From assembly GCF_002939385.1 (NCBI RefSeq), contig NZ_MULI01000067.1:1-40038 (forward strand): a DNA stretch of 40,038 nucleotides. Direction: 5' to 3'. The translations under genes were made by a program, and so were the position numbers. The notes below the pieces were generated by a model. That model saw nothing but the letters and a program-made list of their open reading frames with translations, was not told where the DNA came from and made no database searches. Positions 1-7,497 of this stretch are shown in pieces; position 1 is the first letter of the stretch, and each line of letters opens with the position of its first letter. Source of the DNA: Streptomyces sp. MH60. GTDB taxonomy: Bacteria > Actinomycetota > Actinomycetes > Streptomycetales > Streptomycetaceae.

Positions 1-2
1 CC

Positions 3-1268
3 TCGGCGTACGACACGGCGCCCGACCCGTGGGCGGGGCCGGCCGTCCCGGTGGCCGGTGCCGAACCCGCCGCCGATCCGTGGGGGCGTTACGACCCCTG
101 GGCCGCCTCCGCCCGGCTCCACGACGCGGCCGAGCGCGCGCCGGAGCGGCGACGTCGGCCGGCCGTGAAGGTGCTCGTCGGCGGGGCGCTGCTCATCGCC
201 CTGGTCTCCGGCGGCATCGGCGGCGCCGTCGGCGCCCACCTGGAACGGAACGGCGGCGTGGGCACCGTGGAGCTGCCCCAGGCCGGACCCGAGGCGGCCG
301 AGCGGGACCCGGACAGCGTCGCCGGCATCGCCGCGCGCGCCCTGCCCAGCGTGGTGACCCTGCACGTGAGCGGCAGCGAGGCGGCCGGCACCGGCACCGG
401 GTTCGTACTCGACGACCGCGGCCACATCCTGACCAACAACCACGTCGTGGAGCCCGCGGGCTCCGGCGGCGAGATCACCGTGACCTTCAACAGCGGCGAC
501 ACCGCCGAGGCCACCGTCGTCGGCCGGGACAGCGGGTACGACCTCGCCGTGGTGAAGGTCAAGGGCGTCAGCGGCCTCACCCCGATGCCCCTGGGCAACT
601 CCGACGGGGTGCGCGTCGGCGACCCCGTCGTCGCCATCGGCGCCCCCTTCGACCTGGCCGGCACGGTCACCTCCGGCATCATCAGCGCCAAGGAACGGCC
701 CATCACCGCGGGCGGCGAGGAGGGCGACGGCAGCGACGTCTCGTACGTCGACGCCCTGCAGACCGACGCGCCCATCAACCCCGGCAACTCCGGCGGCCCC
801 CTCCTGGACGCGCGGGGCCGGGCCATCGGCATCAACTCCGCCATCCGCTCCGCCGACAGCGGCAGCGCCGAGTCGGACGGCGGTCAGGCCGGTTCCATAG
901 GGCTCGGCTTCGCCATCCCCATCAACCAGGGCAAGCGCGTCGCCGAGGAACTGATCAACACCGGCAAGGCCGCCCACCCCGTCATCGGCATCACCCTCGA
1001 CATGAACTACACGGGCGACGGTGCCCGGGTGAGCGCCAAGGACGGCGACGGCGGACCCGCGGTCACCACCGGCGGCCCCGGCGCCAAGGCCGGCATCAAG
1101 CCGGGGGACGTGATCACCGCGGTCGACGGACAGCGTGTGCACTCCGGCGAGGAACTCATCGTCAAGACCCGCGCCCACCGCCCCGGCGACCGCCTGGAGC
1201 TGACCCTGGAACGCGACGGCAAGGAGACCGAGGTCTCACTGGTGCTCGGCTCCTCCGGCGGCGACTGA
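3..1268 (+). CDS. HtrA/DegP-type membrane-anchored serine protease with PDZ domain (5' end outside window)
   Basis: Trypsin-like S1C protease that would cleave misfolded or damaged envelope proteins on the outer face of the membrane. The frame is open to the left edge, and the first codons encode more of the same Pro/Trp-rich DPW repeats, so the true start is probably upstream; a GTG at 51 is the first internal candidate. Counting from that GTG, residues 38-62 form one transmembrane segment preceded by a basic cytosolic stretch. The triad is visible as H131 (NNHVV), D164 (GYDLAVV) and S247 (NPGNSGGPL). A C-terminal PDZ domain occupies about residues 310-400 (GIKPGDVITAVDG). tatB follows 147 bp downstream on the same strand. 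Family assignment is strong; which of the Streptomyces HtrA paralogues it is cannot be settled here. Confidence 0.93.
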   Translation, partial: SAYDTAPDPWAGPAVPVAGAEPAADPWGRYDPWAASARLHDAAERAPERRRRPAVKVLVGGALLIALVSGGIGGAVGAHLERNGGVGTVELPQAGPEAAERDPDSVAGIAARALPSVVTLHVSGSEAAGTGTGFVLDDRGHILTNNHVVEPAGSGGEITVTFNSGDTAEATVVGRDSGYDLAVVKVKGVSGLTPMPLGNSDGVRVGDPVVAIGAPFDLAGTVTSGIISAKERPITAGGEEGDGSDVSYVDALQTDAPINPGNSGGPLLDARGRAIGINSAIRSADSGSAESDGGQAGSIGLGFAIPINQGKRVAEELINTGKAAHPVIGITLDMNYTGDGARVSAKDGDGGPAVTTGGPGAKAGIKPGDVITAVDGQRVHSGEELIVKTRAHRPGDRLELTLERDGKETEVSLVLGSSGGD

Positions 1269-1415
1269 CCCCGGCGAAGGTCCCGACAAGGCGCCAGGAA
1301 GGCAAACAATTCGGAAAGCGCTCACGTACACCCACTCGGGGCTCACGGGACGGTACCGGTCGGACGGGATCGACGGGTACCGTGGTGGCGGCCCGGACAT
1401 CCCAAGGAGCTTCAG

Positions 1416-1877
1416 GTGTTCAATGACATAGGCGCACTAGAGCTGGTGACGCTCGTCGTCCTTGCCGTGCTCGTCTTCGGGCCGGACAAGCTCCCCAAGG
1501 TCATCCAGGACGTGACGCGCACCATCCGGAAGATCCGGGAGTTCTCGGACAGCGCCAAGCAGGACATCCGCCAGGAGCTGGGCCCCGAGTTCAAGGACTT
1601 CGAGTTCGAGGACCTCAACCCCAAGACGTTCCTGCGCAAGCAGCTGGACAACGACGAGCTGGGGCTCAAGGAGATCCGCAACGGCTTCGACCTGAAGAAG
1701 GAGATGGCCGAGGTCACCGACGCGGTCCACGGCCGTGACACGGAGCCCTCGTCCTCCGGGTCGTCGTCCTCCGGCTCGGGCAGCGGTCGTGTCGACATGT
1801 CGAAGAAGCCCGAGACGCCCGGCAAGACCGACAAGCCCGCCGACGACCGTCCGCCCTTCGACATGGACGCCACCTGA
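1416..1877 (+). CDS. tatB: Sec-independent protein translocase subunit TatB
   Basis: Subunit of the twin-arginine translocase that exports folded proteins. TatB, with TatC, forms the signal-peptide receptor in the membrane. The 153-residue protein has the expected plan: one N-terminal transmembrane helix (residues 5-21) with an acidic residue near its start, the GPDKLP hinge at 22-27, an amphipathic helix, then a charged tail. The last 45 residues are a Ser/Gly run and a Lys/Pro/Asp-rich disordered tail. Start is GTG at 1416 with AAGGAG at 1404-1409, six bases upstream. The length and hinge favour TatB over TatA. No tatA or tatC lies in this window, which fits the scattered tat genes of actinomycetes. 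An upstream htrA neighbour is also seen in mycobacteria. Confidence 0.92.
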   Translation: MFNDIGALELVTLVVLAVLVFGPDKLPKVIQDVTRTIRKIREFSDSAKQDIRQELGPEFKDFEFEDLNPKTFLRKQLDNDELGLKEIRNGFDLKKEMAEVTDAVHGRDTEPSSSGSSSSGSGSGRVDMSKKPETPGKTDKPADDRPPFDMDAT

Positions 1878-2104
1878 CCCCACCCCGCGCCCGGCCCGCG
1901 GACCGCGAACGTGACGTGTCTCATACTCCGGACGGGGCGCACAGGCCCTGAAGGCGACGCCCGGGCGGCCCACGCGCCGGGCGATTTCCCGGCTGCCGCC
2001 AGTGGGATGGCTATGCTGCCCGAGTTGTTGTGCGGACCGGACGAGTGCGCCCGAAGGGGGGCGGGCCGTTCCGGTCCGACGAGAGCGAGGAGGCGTCCGG
2101 GCAC

Positions 2105-2776
2105 ATGGAGACGACGAGTCGGGCAGTCGCGCAGGCGCCGGCCGCGGAGGGCGGACCACAGTCCCCCTCCGGCCGGAGCACGGTCGACGGCTACCTGCGT
2201 GCGCCCTTCCCGTGGTACGGCCTCGACGAGGCCTTCACGGGACGGCGCTGGCTGATGCAGGTCGGTACGGCGGCCGACGGGGCCGTGGAGCACGGCTCGA
2301 TCGGGCACGGCGACGAACCGTCGGTGCGCAACGAGCACGTGGCGGGCGACGAGCAGGACGCCAAGGAGAAGTTCGCGGTCGTCGTGACCGTCGCGGCCAA
2401 CCCCGACCGGCGCAGCGCCGACGGCACCGGCCTGCTGGAGGCCACCTCGGTGTCCTCGGCGGCCTGGCTCGCCGGAGTGGGGCTGCTGTCCTTCACCTGG
2501 CCGGGCCAGATGGACCACTCGCTGCGCGACGACTGGCTGGAGCAGCAGACGGAGACCGCCTGGGTCCTCGCGGACGACCTCGACGGCGAGGACTGGACGA
2601 CGCTGTCCCTGCCGGTGGACGGCGTGCCGACGCCCTTCCACTACCGGGAGTCCGAGTTCGGCTGGGTGCTGGCCGGCTCGACCGAGCAGGGCGTGCACCT
2701 CGGCGCGTACGGGCGGGGCATGAGCGCGTACGGGCTGGCGTTCGCCGTCGTCAAGGACATCGCCGCGTACGCCTAG
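2105..2776 (+). CDS. conserved hypothetical protein, about 223 aa
   Basis: I do not recognise a named family. The protein is soluble and acidic, with no signal peptide. After about 30 disordered residues comes a compact region with several Trp residues (YLRAPFPWYGLDEAF, GRRWLMQ, a VVVTVAANP strand, WVLAGSTEQGVHLGAYGRGM). A start at ATG 2105 is preferred because GAGGAGG lies at 2087-2093; earlier in-frame codons have no such site and give a low-complexity extension. It reads toward mrp and is separated from it by two hairpins. The 227 bp upstream hold no other gene that I can support. It looks like a conserved housekeeping hypothetical, but no function should be assigned. Confidence 0.8.
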   Translation: METTSRAVAQAPAAEGGPQSPSGRSTVDGYLRAPFPWYGLDEAFTGRRWLMQVGTAADGAVEHGSIGHGDEPSVRNEHVAGDEQDAKEKFAVVVTVAANPDRRSADGTGLLEATSVSSAAWLAGVGLLSFTWPGQMDHSLRDDWLEQQTETAWVLADDLDGEDWTTLSLPVDGVPTPFHYRESEFGWVLAGSTEQGVHLGAYGRGMSAYGLAFAVVKDIAAYA

Positions 2777-2793
2777 CCGGCCGCGCGTACGAC

Positions 2794-2827
2794 GCAGGGG
2801 CGCCGTCCCGGCGGACAGCGCCCCTGC
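2794..2827. terminator. hairpin between convergent genes
   Basis: Perfect 10-bp inverted repeat GCAGGGGCGC / GCGCCCCTGC with a 14-nt loop. It sits 17 bp after the stop of the gene ending at 2776, upstream of the converging mrp stop. There is no U-run, which is usual for Streptomyces terminators. Confidence 0.6.
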
Positions 2828-2840
2828 TTGCCGTACCCCT

Positions 2841-2854
2841 GTCCCGTACGGGAC
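2841..2854 (-). terminator. palindrome directly after mrp stop
   Basis: GTCCCGTACGGGAC is a perfect 14-bp palindrome ending one base from the mrp stop codon. It could end mrp transcription or act with the neighbouring hairpin. Confidence 0.35.
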
Positions 2855-2855
2855 G

Positions 2856-3989
2856 TCAGAACTTGTTCCTCGGCGTGATCCCCAGCGACAGCCCCGAGAG
2901 GCCACGCTGCCGGCCGCCGAGCTTGCCCGCGATCGAGCGCAGGGCCGCGCCCGCCGGGGAGTCCGGGTCGGACAGGACGACGGGCTTGCCCTCGTCGCCG
3001 CCCTCGCGCAGCCGGACGTCGATCGGGATGGCGCCGAGGACCGGCACCGACGCACCGGTCGTGCGGGTCAGGCCGTCGGCGACCGTCTGACCGCCGCCGG
3101 TGCCGAAGACGTCGACCATCTCGCCGCAGTGCGGGCAGGGCAGCCCGGACATGTTCTCGACCACGCCGACGATCTTCTGGTGGGTCTGCACGGCGATGGC
3201 GCCGGCCCGCTCCGCCACCTCGGCGGCGGCCTGCTGAGGGGTCGTCACGACCAGGATCTCCGCGTTCGGCACCAGCTGCGCCACCGAGATCGCGATGTCG
3301 CCGGTGCCGGGCGGCAGGTCGAGCAGCAGGACGTCCAGGTCACCCCAGTACACGTCCGCCAGGAACTGCTGGAGCGCGCGGTGCAGCATCGGGCCGCGCC
3401 AGACCACCGGCGCGTTGCCCGGGGTGAACATGCCGATCGAGATGACCTTCACCCCGTGGGCCGAAGGCGGCATGATCATGTTCTCGACCTGGGTGGGACG
3501 CCCGTCGGCGCCCAGCATGCGCGGCACGGAGTGGCCGTAGATGTCGGCGTCGACGACACCGACCTTCAGGCCGTCGGCCGCCATCGAGGCCGCCAGGTTC
3601 ACCGTCACCGAGGACTTGCCGACGCCGCCCTTGCCGGACGCCACCGCGTACACCCGGGTCAGGCTGCCCGGCTTGGCGAAGGGCACCTCGCGCTCGGTCT
3701 GGCCGCCGCGCAGGGCGGTGGCCAGCTCCTTGCGCTGCTCGTCGCTCATCACGTCCAGCTCGACGTCGACGCGCGTGACGCCCTCGATCCGCGAGACCGC
3801 GTCCGTCACGCGCTGCGTGATGGTGTCCCGCATGGGGCAGCCGGAGACCGTCAGGTACACGGCGACCGCGACCGCTCCGTCCGCGCCGATCTCCACCGAC
3901 TTGACCATTCCCAGCTCGGTGATGGGCCGGTTGATCTCGGGGTCGTTCACCGTCGCCAGTGCTTCGCGCACCGCGTCTTCCGTAGCCAT
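2856..3989 (-). CDS. mrp: Mrp/NBP35-family P-loop ATPase, iron-sulfur cluster carrier
   Basis: Cytosolic ATPase of the Mrp/ApbC group that holds and transfers Fe-S clusters to apoproteins. The 377-residue protein carries an N-terminal MIP18/DUF59 domain (about 4-80, with conserved Cys51 in SGCPM). This is followed by the ParA-like ATPase with deviant Walker A GKGGVGKS at 119-126, a DADIYG switch, and DLPPGTGD. The paired CPHC cysteines at 285 and 288 bind the bridging cluster in the dimer. The start ATG 3989 has no Shine-Dalgarno sequence. A -10-like TACCAT ends 7 bases before it, so the mRNA is probably leaderless. Length and architecture match the family. Adjacent genes on the same strand begin 44 bp upstream. 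Confidence 0.95.
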   Translation of the reverse strand: MATEDAVREALATVNDPEINRPITELGMVKSVEIGADGAVAVAVYLTVSGCPMRDTITQRVTDAVSRIEGVTRVDVELDVMSDEQRKELATALRGGQTEREVPFAKPGSLTRVYAVASGKGGVGKSSVTVNLAASMAADGLKVGVVDADIYGHSVPRMLGADGRPTQVENMIMPPSAHGVKVISIGMFTPGNAPVVWRGPMLHRALQQFLADVYWGDLDVLLLDLPPGTGDIAISVAQLVPNAEILVVTTPQQAAAEVAERAGAIAVQTHQKIVGVVENMSGLPCPHCGEMVDVFGTGGGQTVADGLTRTTGASVPVLGAIPIDVRLREGGDEGKPVVLSDPDSPAGAALRSIAGKLGGRQRGLSGLSLGITPRNKF

Positions 3990-3996
3990 AGGGTCG

Positions 3997-4002
3997 ATGG
4001 TA
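3997..4002 (-). promoter_or_regulatory. -10 hexamer of leaderless mrp promoter
   Basis: TACCAT on the minus strand ends 7 nt before the mrp ATG, with no ribosome-binding site between them. A convincing -35 is not visible. Confidence 0.45.
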
Positions 4003-4033
4003 CGGCGCCGCCCACCGGGCGCGGAAAGCCCCG

Positions 4034-4633
4034 TCAGCGGTCGTGTACGTCACGCCCCGCGGACCGGTCCGCCGGGAATACCCCGCGGTCGGGGTGGTGG
4101 CCGTTCTGCCGCTCCTCCAGGTCCTTGACGAGGTCCTGCAGCTCGGAGCGGATCCAGTCCCGCGTCGCGACCTCGCCGAGCCCGATACGCAGGGCGGCGA
4201 TCTCCCGGGTCAGGTACTCGGTGTCCGCGATCGACCGCTCGTTCTGCTTGCGGTCCTGCTCCAGGTTGACCCGGTCCCGGTCGTCCTGCCGGTTCTGCGC
4301 GAGCAGGATCAGCGGCGCGGCGTAGGAGGCCTGGAGCGACAGCATCAGCGTCAGGAAGATGAACGGGTACTCGTCGAAGCGCAGCCCGCTCGGCGCCGAC
4401 ACGTTCCACACCACCCAGAGGATGATGACGACCGTCATCCAGACGATGAACCGCCCGGTGCCCAGGAAGCGCGCGACGCGCTCCGACAGCCGGCCGAAGG
4501 ACTCCGGGTCCCACTCGGGCAGCAGCCTGCGGCGCGGCGGTCGGGGCTGGTCGAGGCGGGTCCGGGTGCGGGAGGACGCGGTGGCCCCCGACGTGGCGCG
4601 CTCCCGGGTCGTCGTCTCGCGCTCAGGCACCAT
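4034..4633 (-). CDS. DUF1003 family membrane protein
   Basis: Two-helix inner membrane protein of the DUF1003 family. After a basic, disordered N-terminus (1-45) come two transmembrane segments, about 62-79 (IVWMTVVIILWVVW) and 88-112 (the family hallmark FLTLMLSLQASYAAPLILLAQNRQ). A charged coiled region follows, ending near residue 175, and a polar tail. The start ATG 4633 overlaps the end of the MgtE-N/CBS gene by 11 bases, and its GGAGGTGG ribosome site lies inside that gene, so the two are translationally coupled. That coupling suggests a membrane partner for the soluble CBS protein. The biochemical role of DUF1003 is unknown to me. Confidence 0.9.
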   Translation of the reverse strand: MVPERETTTRERATSGATASSRTRTRLDQPRPPRRRLLPEWDPESFGRLSERVARFLGTGRFIVWMTVVIILWVVWNVSAPSGLRFDEYPFIFLTLMLSLQASYAAPLILLAQNRQDDRDRVNLEQDRKQNERSIADTEYLTREIAALRIGLGEVATRDWIRSELQDLVKDLEERQNGHHPDRGVFPADRSAGRDVHDR

Positions 4634-5915
4634 CGGCGGCCACCTCCCCCGTCGTCTCGTCCAGGTGGTACTCGGTCTCCCGCCAGTCGTCGGGCAGCAT
4701 GTGGTCCAGTACGTCGTCCACGGTGACCGCGCCGAGCAGCGCCCCCGAGTCGTCGACGACGGGTGCCGCGACCATGTCGTAGGCGGCGAAGAACCCGGCG
4801 ACCACGGGCAGCGCGGCGTCCGGCTCCAGGGGCTGCAGGTCGTCGTCGAGGATCGAGCCGACCAGCGTGTACGGGGGGTCGCGCAGCAGGCGCTGGAAGT
4901 GGACCGTGCCCAGGTACTTGCCGGTCGGCGTCTCCTCGGGCGGCCGGCAGACGTAGATCTGCGCGGCGTGCGCCGGCGACAGGTCGGGGTTGCGGATGCG
5001 GGCCAGGGCGTCGGCGACGGTCGCGTCGGGCCGCAGCACGATCGGCTCGGTCGTCATCAGACCGCCGGCCGTGTGCTCCTCGTACGCCATCAGGCGCCGC
5101 ATGTCGGCCGCGTCGTCGGGCTGCATCAGGCTGAGCAGCCGTTCCTTGTCCGCCTCGGGCAGCTCGCCGAGCAGGTCGGCCGCGTCGTCGGGGTCCATCG
5201 CCTCCAGGACGTCCGCGGCGCGCTCCTCCTTCAGCTTGCCGAGGATCTCGATCTGGTCGTCCTCGGGCAGCTCCTCCAGCACGTCGGCCAGGCGGTCGTC
5301 GTCGAGTGCGGCGGCGACCTCGGCACGGCGCTTGGCGGACAGGTGGTGCAGGACGTTGGCGAGGTCGGCGGGGCGCAGCTGCTCGAAGGTGGCCAGCAGG
5401 TTCTCGGCGCCCTGTCCCTGCTCCTCGACGGAGAAGCCGGTGACGCCGGACCACTCCACGGTCAGCGTCTCGCCCTTGTTGCGGCGGAAGGCGCCGCCCT
5501 TGCGGCCCTTGCGGACGAAGACCTTGTCGATCTCCCAGTCCCGGCGGGCGGGCAGCTGCTGCACCGACAGGTCGAGCACCGTGACCTCCTCGCCCGTCTC
5601 GGCGAGCGTGACCCGCCGGTCGAGCAGCTCGCCGAAGACGAGGCGCTCGGTGGGCCGCTGCTCGAAACGCCGGACGTTGACCACGCCGGTGGTGATGACC
5701 TGGCCGGACTCGATGCCGGTGACCCGGGTCATGGGCAGGAAGATCCGGCGGCGGGTGGTGAGTTCGACGACCAGGCCGAGCACCCGCGGGGGTTTGCGGG
5801 CCACGCGGAGCATGACGACCAGATCGCGCACGCGTCCCACCTGGTCGCCGGCCGGGTCGAAGACGGCGATGCCGGAGAGGTGGGAGACGAAGATCCGGGG
5901 GGCGCCCGCTGCCAT
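4623..5915 (-). CDS. soluble PRC-barrel / MgtE N-domain / CBS-pair protein
   Basis: The 430 residues contain the cytosolic Mg2+-sensing half of an MgtE transporter without the membrane half. A PRC-barrel-like region lies at about 5-80 (IAVFDPAGDQVGRVRDLVV), a second beta-rich region at 85-160, the MgtE N-terminal superhelix at about 170-280 (repeats such as LADVLEELPEDDQIEIL and AADVLEAMDPDDAADLLGELP), and two CBS motifs at about 285-415. No transmembrane helix is present. In MgtE the N and CBS domains bind Mg2+ through acidic residues and gate the pore, and those acid-rich helices are kept here. ATG 5915 has AAGGAGG at 5924-5930. It is coupled to the downstream DUF1003 gene. Likely a sensor or regulator rather than a transporter; mycobacteria have a similar gene near corA. 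Confidence 0.88.
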   Translation of the reverse strand: MAAGAPRIFVSHLSGIAVFDPAGDQVGRVRDLVVMLRVARKPPRVLGLVVELTTRRRIFLPMTRVTGIESGQVITTGVVNVRRFEQRPTERLVFGELLDRRVTLAETGEEVTVLDLSVQQLPARRDWEIDKVFVRKGRKGGAFRRNKGETLTVEWSGVTGFSVEEQGQGAENLLATFEQLRPADLANVLHHLSAKRRAEVAAALDDDRLADVLEELPEDDQIEILGKLKEERAADVLEAMDPDDAADLLGELPEADKERLLSLMQPDDAADMRRLMAYEEHTAGGLMTTEPIVLRPDATVADALARIRNPDLSPAHAAQIYVCRPPEETPTGKYLGTVHFQRLLRDPPYTLVGSILDDDLQPLEPDAALPVVAGFFAAYDMVAAPVVDDSGALLGAVTVDDVLDHMLPDDWRETEYHLDETTGEVAADGA

Positions 5916-5956
5916 GGCCGCGGCCTCCTTTCCTCACGCTGCGCGGAGTCGAGTGA

Positions 5957-5988
5957 GAGTGCGTGAACGTCGAATGGGAGTGCGTGAA
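5957..5988 (-). promoter_or_regulatory. 21-bp-spaced direct repeats upstream of the MgtE-N/CBS gene
   Basis: GAGTGCGTGAA occurs at 5957-5967 and 5978-5988, exactly two helical turns apart and 42-73 bp upstream of the start codon at 5915. The spacing fits two regulator protomers on one DNA face. No known operator was recognised. Confidence 0.35.
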
Positions 5989-6073
5989 GGCTGATTCGTA
6001 CGGTGTCTCTTTTCCGAATTGCCCGCTCGGACGCGCTTCAGGCTAGCCCGTCCCCATCGGCCTCGCCCTGGTG

Positions 6074-6093
6074 GCCGGTCCGGACGGACCGGC
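6074..6093. promoter_or_regulatory. 20-bp palindrome in divergent intergenic region
   Basis: GCCGGTCCG and CGGACCGGC are perfect inverted repeats separated by GA. It lies 106 bp upstream of the lipoprotein start, in the 283-bp region shared with the MgtE-N/CBS gene. Candidate operator or RNA hairpin. Confidence 0.35.
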
Positions 6094-6198
6094 TCCGATC
6101 GCCCCGCACGGCCCCGGTACGCTGCGCCCTGGCCCGGTCGGTTCGCCGCCGACGTCCGTCGGCCTCGTGTCCGCCCTGTCAGAAAGGCAGTTTTCCCC

Positions 6199-6936
6199 GT
6201 GTCTGTGACTCCCCGGCGCCGAATCCGCAGGGCCGCCTGGCTGGGCGCGGTGTGCGCCCTGGCCGTGACGGGAGCCGGGCTGACGGGATGCAGCGGCGAG
6301 GACCCCGACGCGGGCACCAACGGCCTCGGCAAGCTCCCGGCGGACAAGATCCAGGCGAAGGCGAGTACGGCCGCGCAGACCGCCGACACGGTCCGCCTGC
6401 ACGGCACGGTGGACGCCGGCGGCAACAGGTACACGCTCGACATGCGGCTGAAGGCCGACGGAGGGACCGGGTCGGTCGCCGCCGAGGGGACGACGTTCGG
6501 ACTGCTGCGCGTCGGCGAGCAGCTCTTCCTCAAGGCCGACGCCGGGTTCTGGAGCCACGACGACGGCGACGCCAAGGCGGCCGACAAGCTCGCCGGCAAG
6601 TACGTGAAGGTGCCGCAGAGCGACCCCGTGTACAAGAAGTTCAGCGGCTTCACGGACAAGGACGTCCTCCTCGGCGGTCTGCTGACCCTGCACGGCACGG
6701 TGAAGACGGACGGCCGCCACGAGCAGGCGGGCGTGCGCACCATCCGGATCACCGGCGACGACGGTGCCGGCGGCGCGCTGGACGTCTCCCTGGAGGGCAC
6801 GCCGTACCCGCTGCGGCTGGTGCGGGCGGGCAGCGCGGGCACGATCGGCTTCTCGGACTGGAACAAGGACTTCGCGCTGGAGCAGCCGGCGAAGGACGAC
6901 ACCCTGGACTACGGCAAGCAGCTGCCGACGTCCTGA
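6199..6936 (+). CDS. lipoprotein, LppX/LprG-like fold possible
   Basis: Secreted lipid-anchored protein of 245 residues. A short basic N-region (TPRRRIRR), a hydrophobic stretch and the lipobox LTGC place the lipidated cysteine near residue 31. The RR preceding the hydrophobic core could make it a Tat or Sec substrate. The mature part alternates beta-strand patterns (TVRLHGTVD, YTLDMRL, GLLRVGEQLFLKAD, ALDVSLEG) in the manner of the LppX/LprAFG lipid-binding lipoproteins, which is an inference from pattern only. GTG 6199 is chosen because GAAAGG lies about 11 bases upstream and the signal peptide begins properly there. It converges with the gene at 6952 with only 15 bp between stops and no clear hairpin. 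Lipoprotein status is well supported; the ligand is unknown. Confidence 0.85.
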   Translation: MSVTPRRRIRRAAWLGAVCALAVTGAGLTGCSGEDPDAGTNGLGKLPADKIQAKASTAAQTADTVRLHGTVDAGGNRYTLDMRLKADGGTGSVAAEGTTFGLLRVGEQLFLKADAGFWSHDDGDAKAADKLAGKYVKVPQSDPVYKKFSGFTDKDVLLGGLLTLHGTVKTDGRHEQAGVRTIRITGDDGAGGALDVSLEGTPYPLRLVRAGSAGTIGFSDWNKDFALEQPAKDDTLDYGKQLPTS

Positions 6937-6951
6937 GGCGTCCCTGGGGCG

Positions 6952-7464
6952 TCAGCGCCGTTTGCGGCGCTTCAGCAGCAGGCGCGGCAGCCCGGCCGGC
7001 ACCGGCTGCCGGGTCGTCGCCGGGCTCGGCAGCGGTGCCTCGGCCAGCGAGGCGTCGGGCAGCGGCGCCGTGCTCCCCGTCGGCTCCAGGCGCAGCACCC
7101 GGCACTCACGGGCCCAGCGGCCGGTCATGGCCTCGCCGTCCGGGGCGTTCAGCCGCTTGCCCTTGAGGTCGCCGACCGCCGCCTGCCACGCCTCGGAACC
7201 GGACGGCAGCTCCACGACCCGCGCGGCCCAGGAGACCAGCCGGCCGCCCTTGTCCTTGCTGCGCACCGTCACCTCGGCCGCGACCCCGTCGGCCAGCCCC
7301 GGCAGCGGTTGCTCGCCCGGCCCGTCGCCGACGACGCAGGCCGCGCCCTCGTGCCAGACGTGCCACAGCGCCCGGGCGGGCACCCCGGGGCCCTTGACCC
7401 AGATGAGGCCGGACTTCTTGGTGGCCTCCTCGACGAGGGCCTGGTCGAGCAGCTCGCGTGTCAT
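6952..7464 (-). CDS. conserved hypothetical protein, about 170 aa
   Basis: Cytosolic protein with a central region of alternating strands (SGLIWVKGPGVPARALWHVWHEGAACVV, EVTVRSKDKGGRLVSWAARVVEL) resembling the flavin/F420-binding split-barrel fold, but I cannot name a family confidently. The last 40 residues are Pro/Ala-rich and end in a cluster of Lys and Arg (LLLKRRKRR), which could bind nucleic acid or phospholipid. The start ATG 7464 lacks a ribosome site, and TAGGCT ends 6 nt before it, predicting a leaderless transcript. It lies 34 bp upstream of corA's stop on the same strand but has its own promoter signal, so it is probably not co-transcribed from corA alone. Confidence 0.75.
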   Translation of the reverse strand: MTRELLDQALVEEATKKSGLIWVKGPGVPARALWHVWHEGAACVVGDGPGEQPLPGLADGVAAEVTVRSKDKGGRLVSWAARVVELPSGSEAWQAAVGDLKGKRLNAPDGEAMTGRWARECRVLRLEPTGSTAPLPDASLAEAPLPSPATTRQPVPAGLPRLLLKRRKRR

Positions 7465-7470
7465 GCGGTC

Positions 7471-7476
7471 AGCCTA
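7471..7476 (-). promoter_or_regulatory. -10 hexamer, leaderless start of the gene at 7464
   Basis: TAGGCT on the minus strand is followed by six bases (GACCGC) and then ATG. No Shine-Dalgarno sequence is present. Confidence 0.4.
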
Positions 7477-7497
7477 TCCAGGGGCCCGGGGGCGGGT

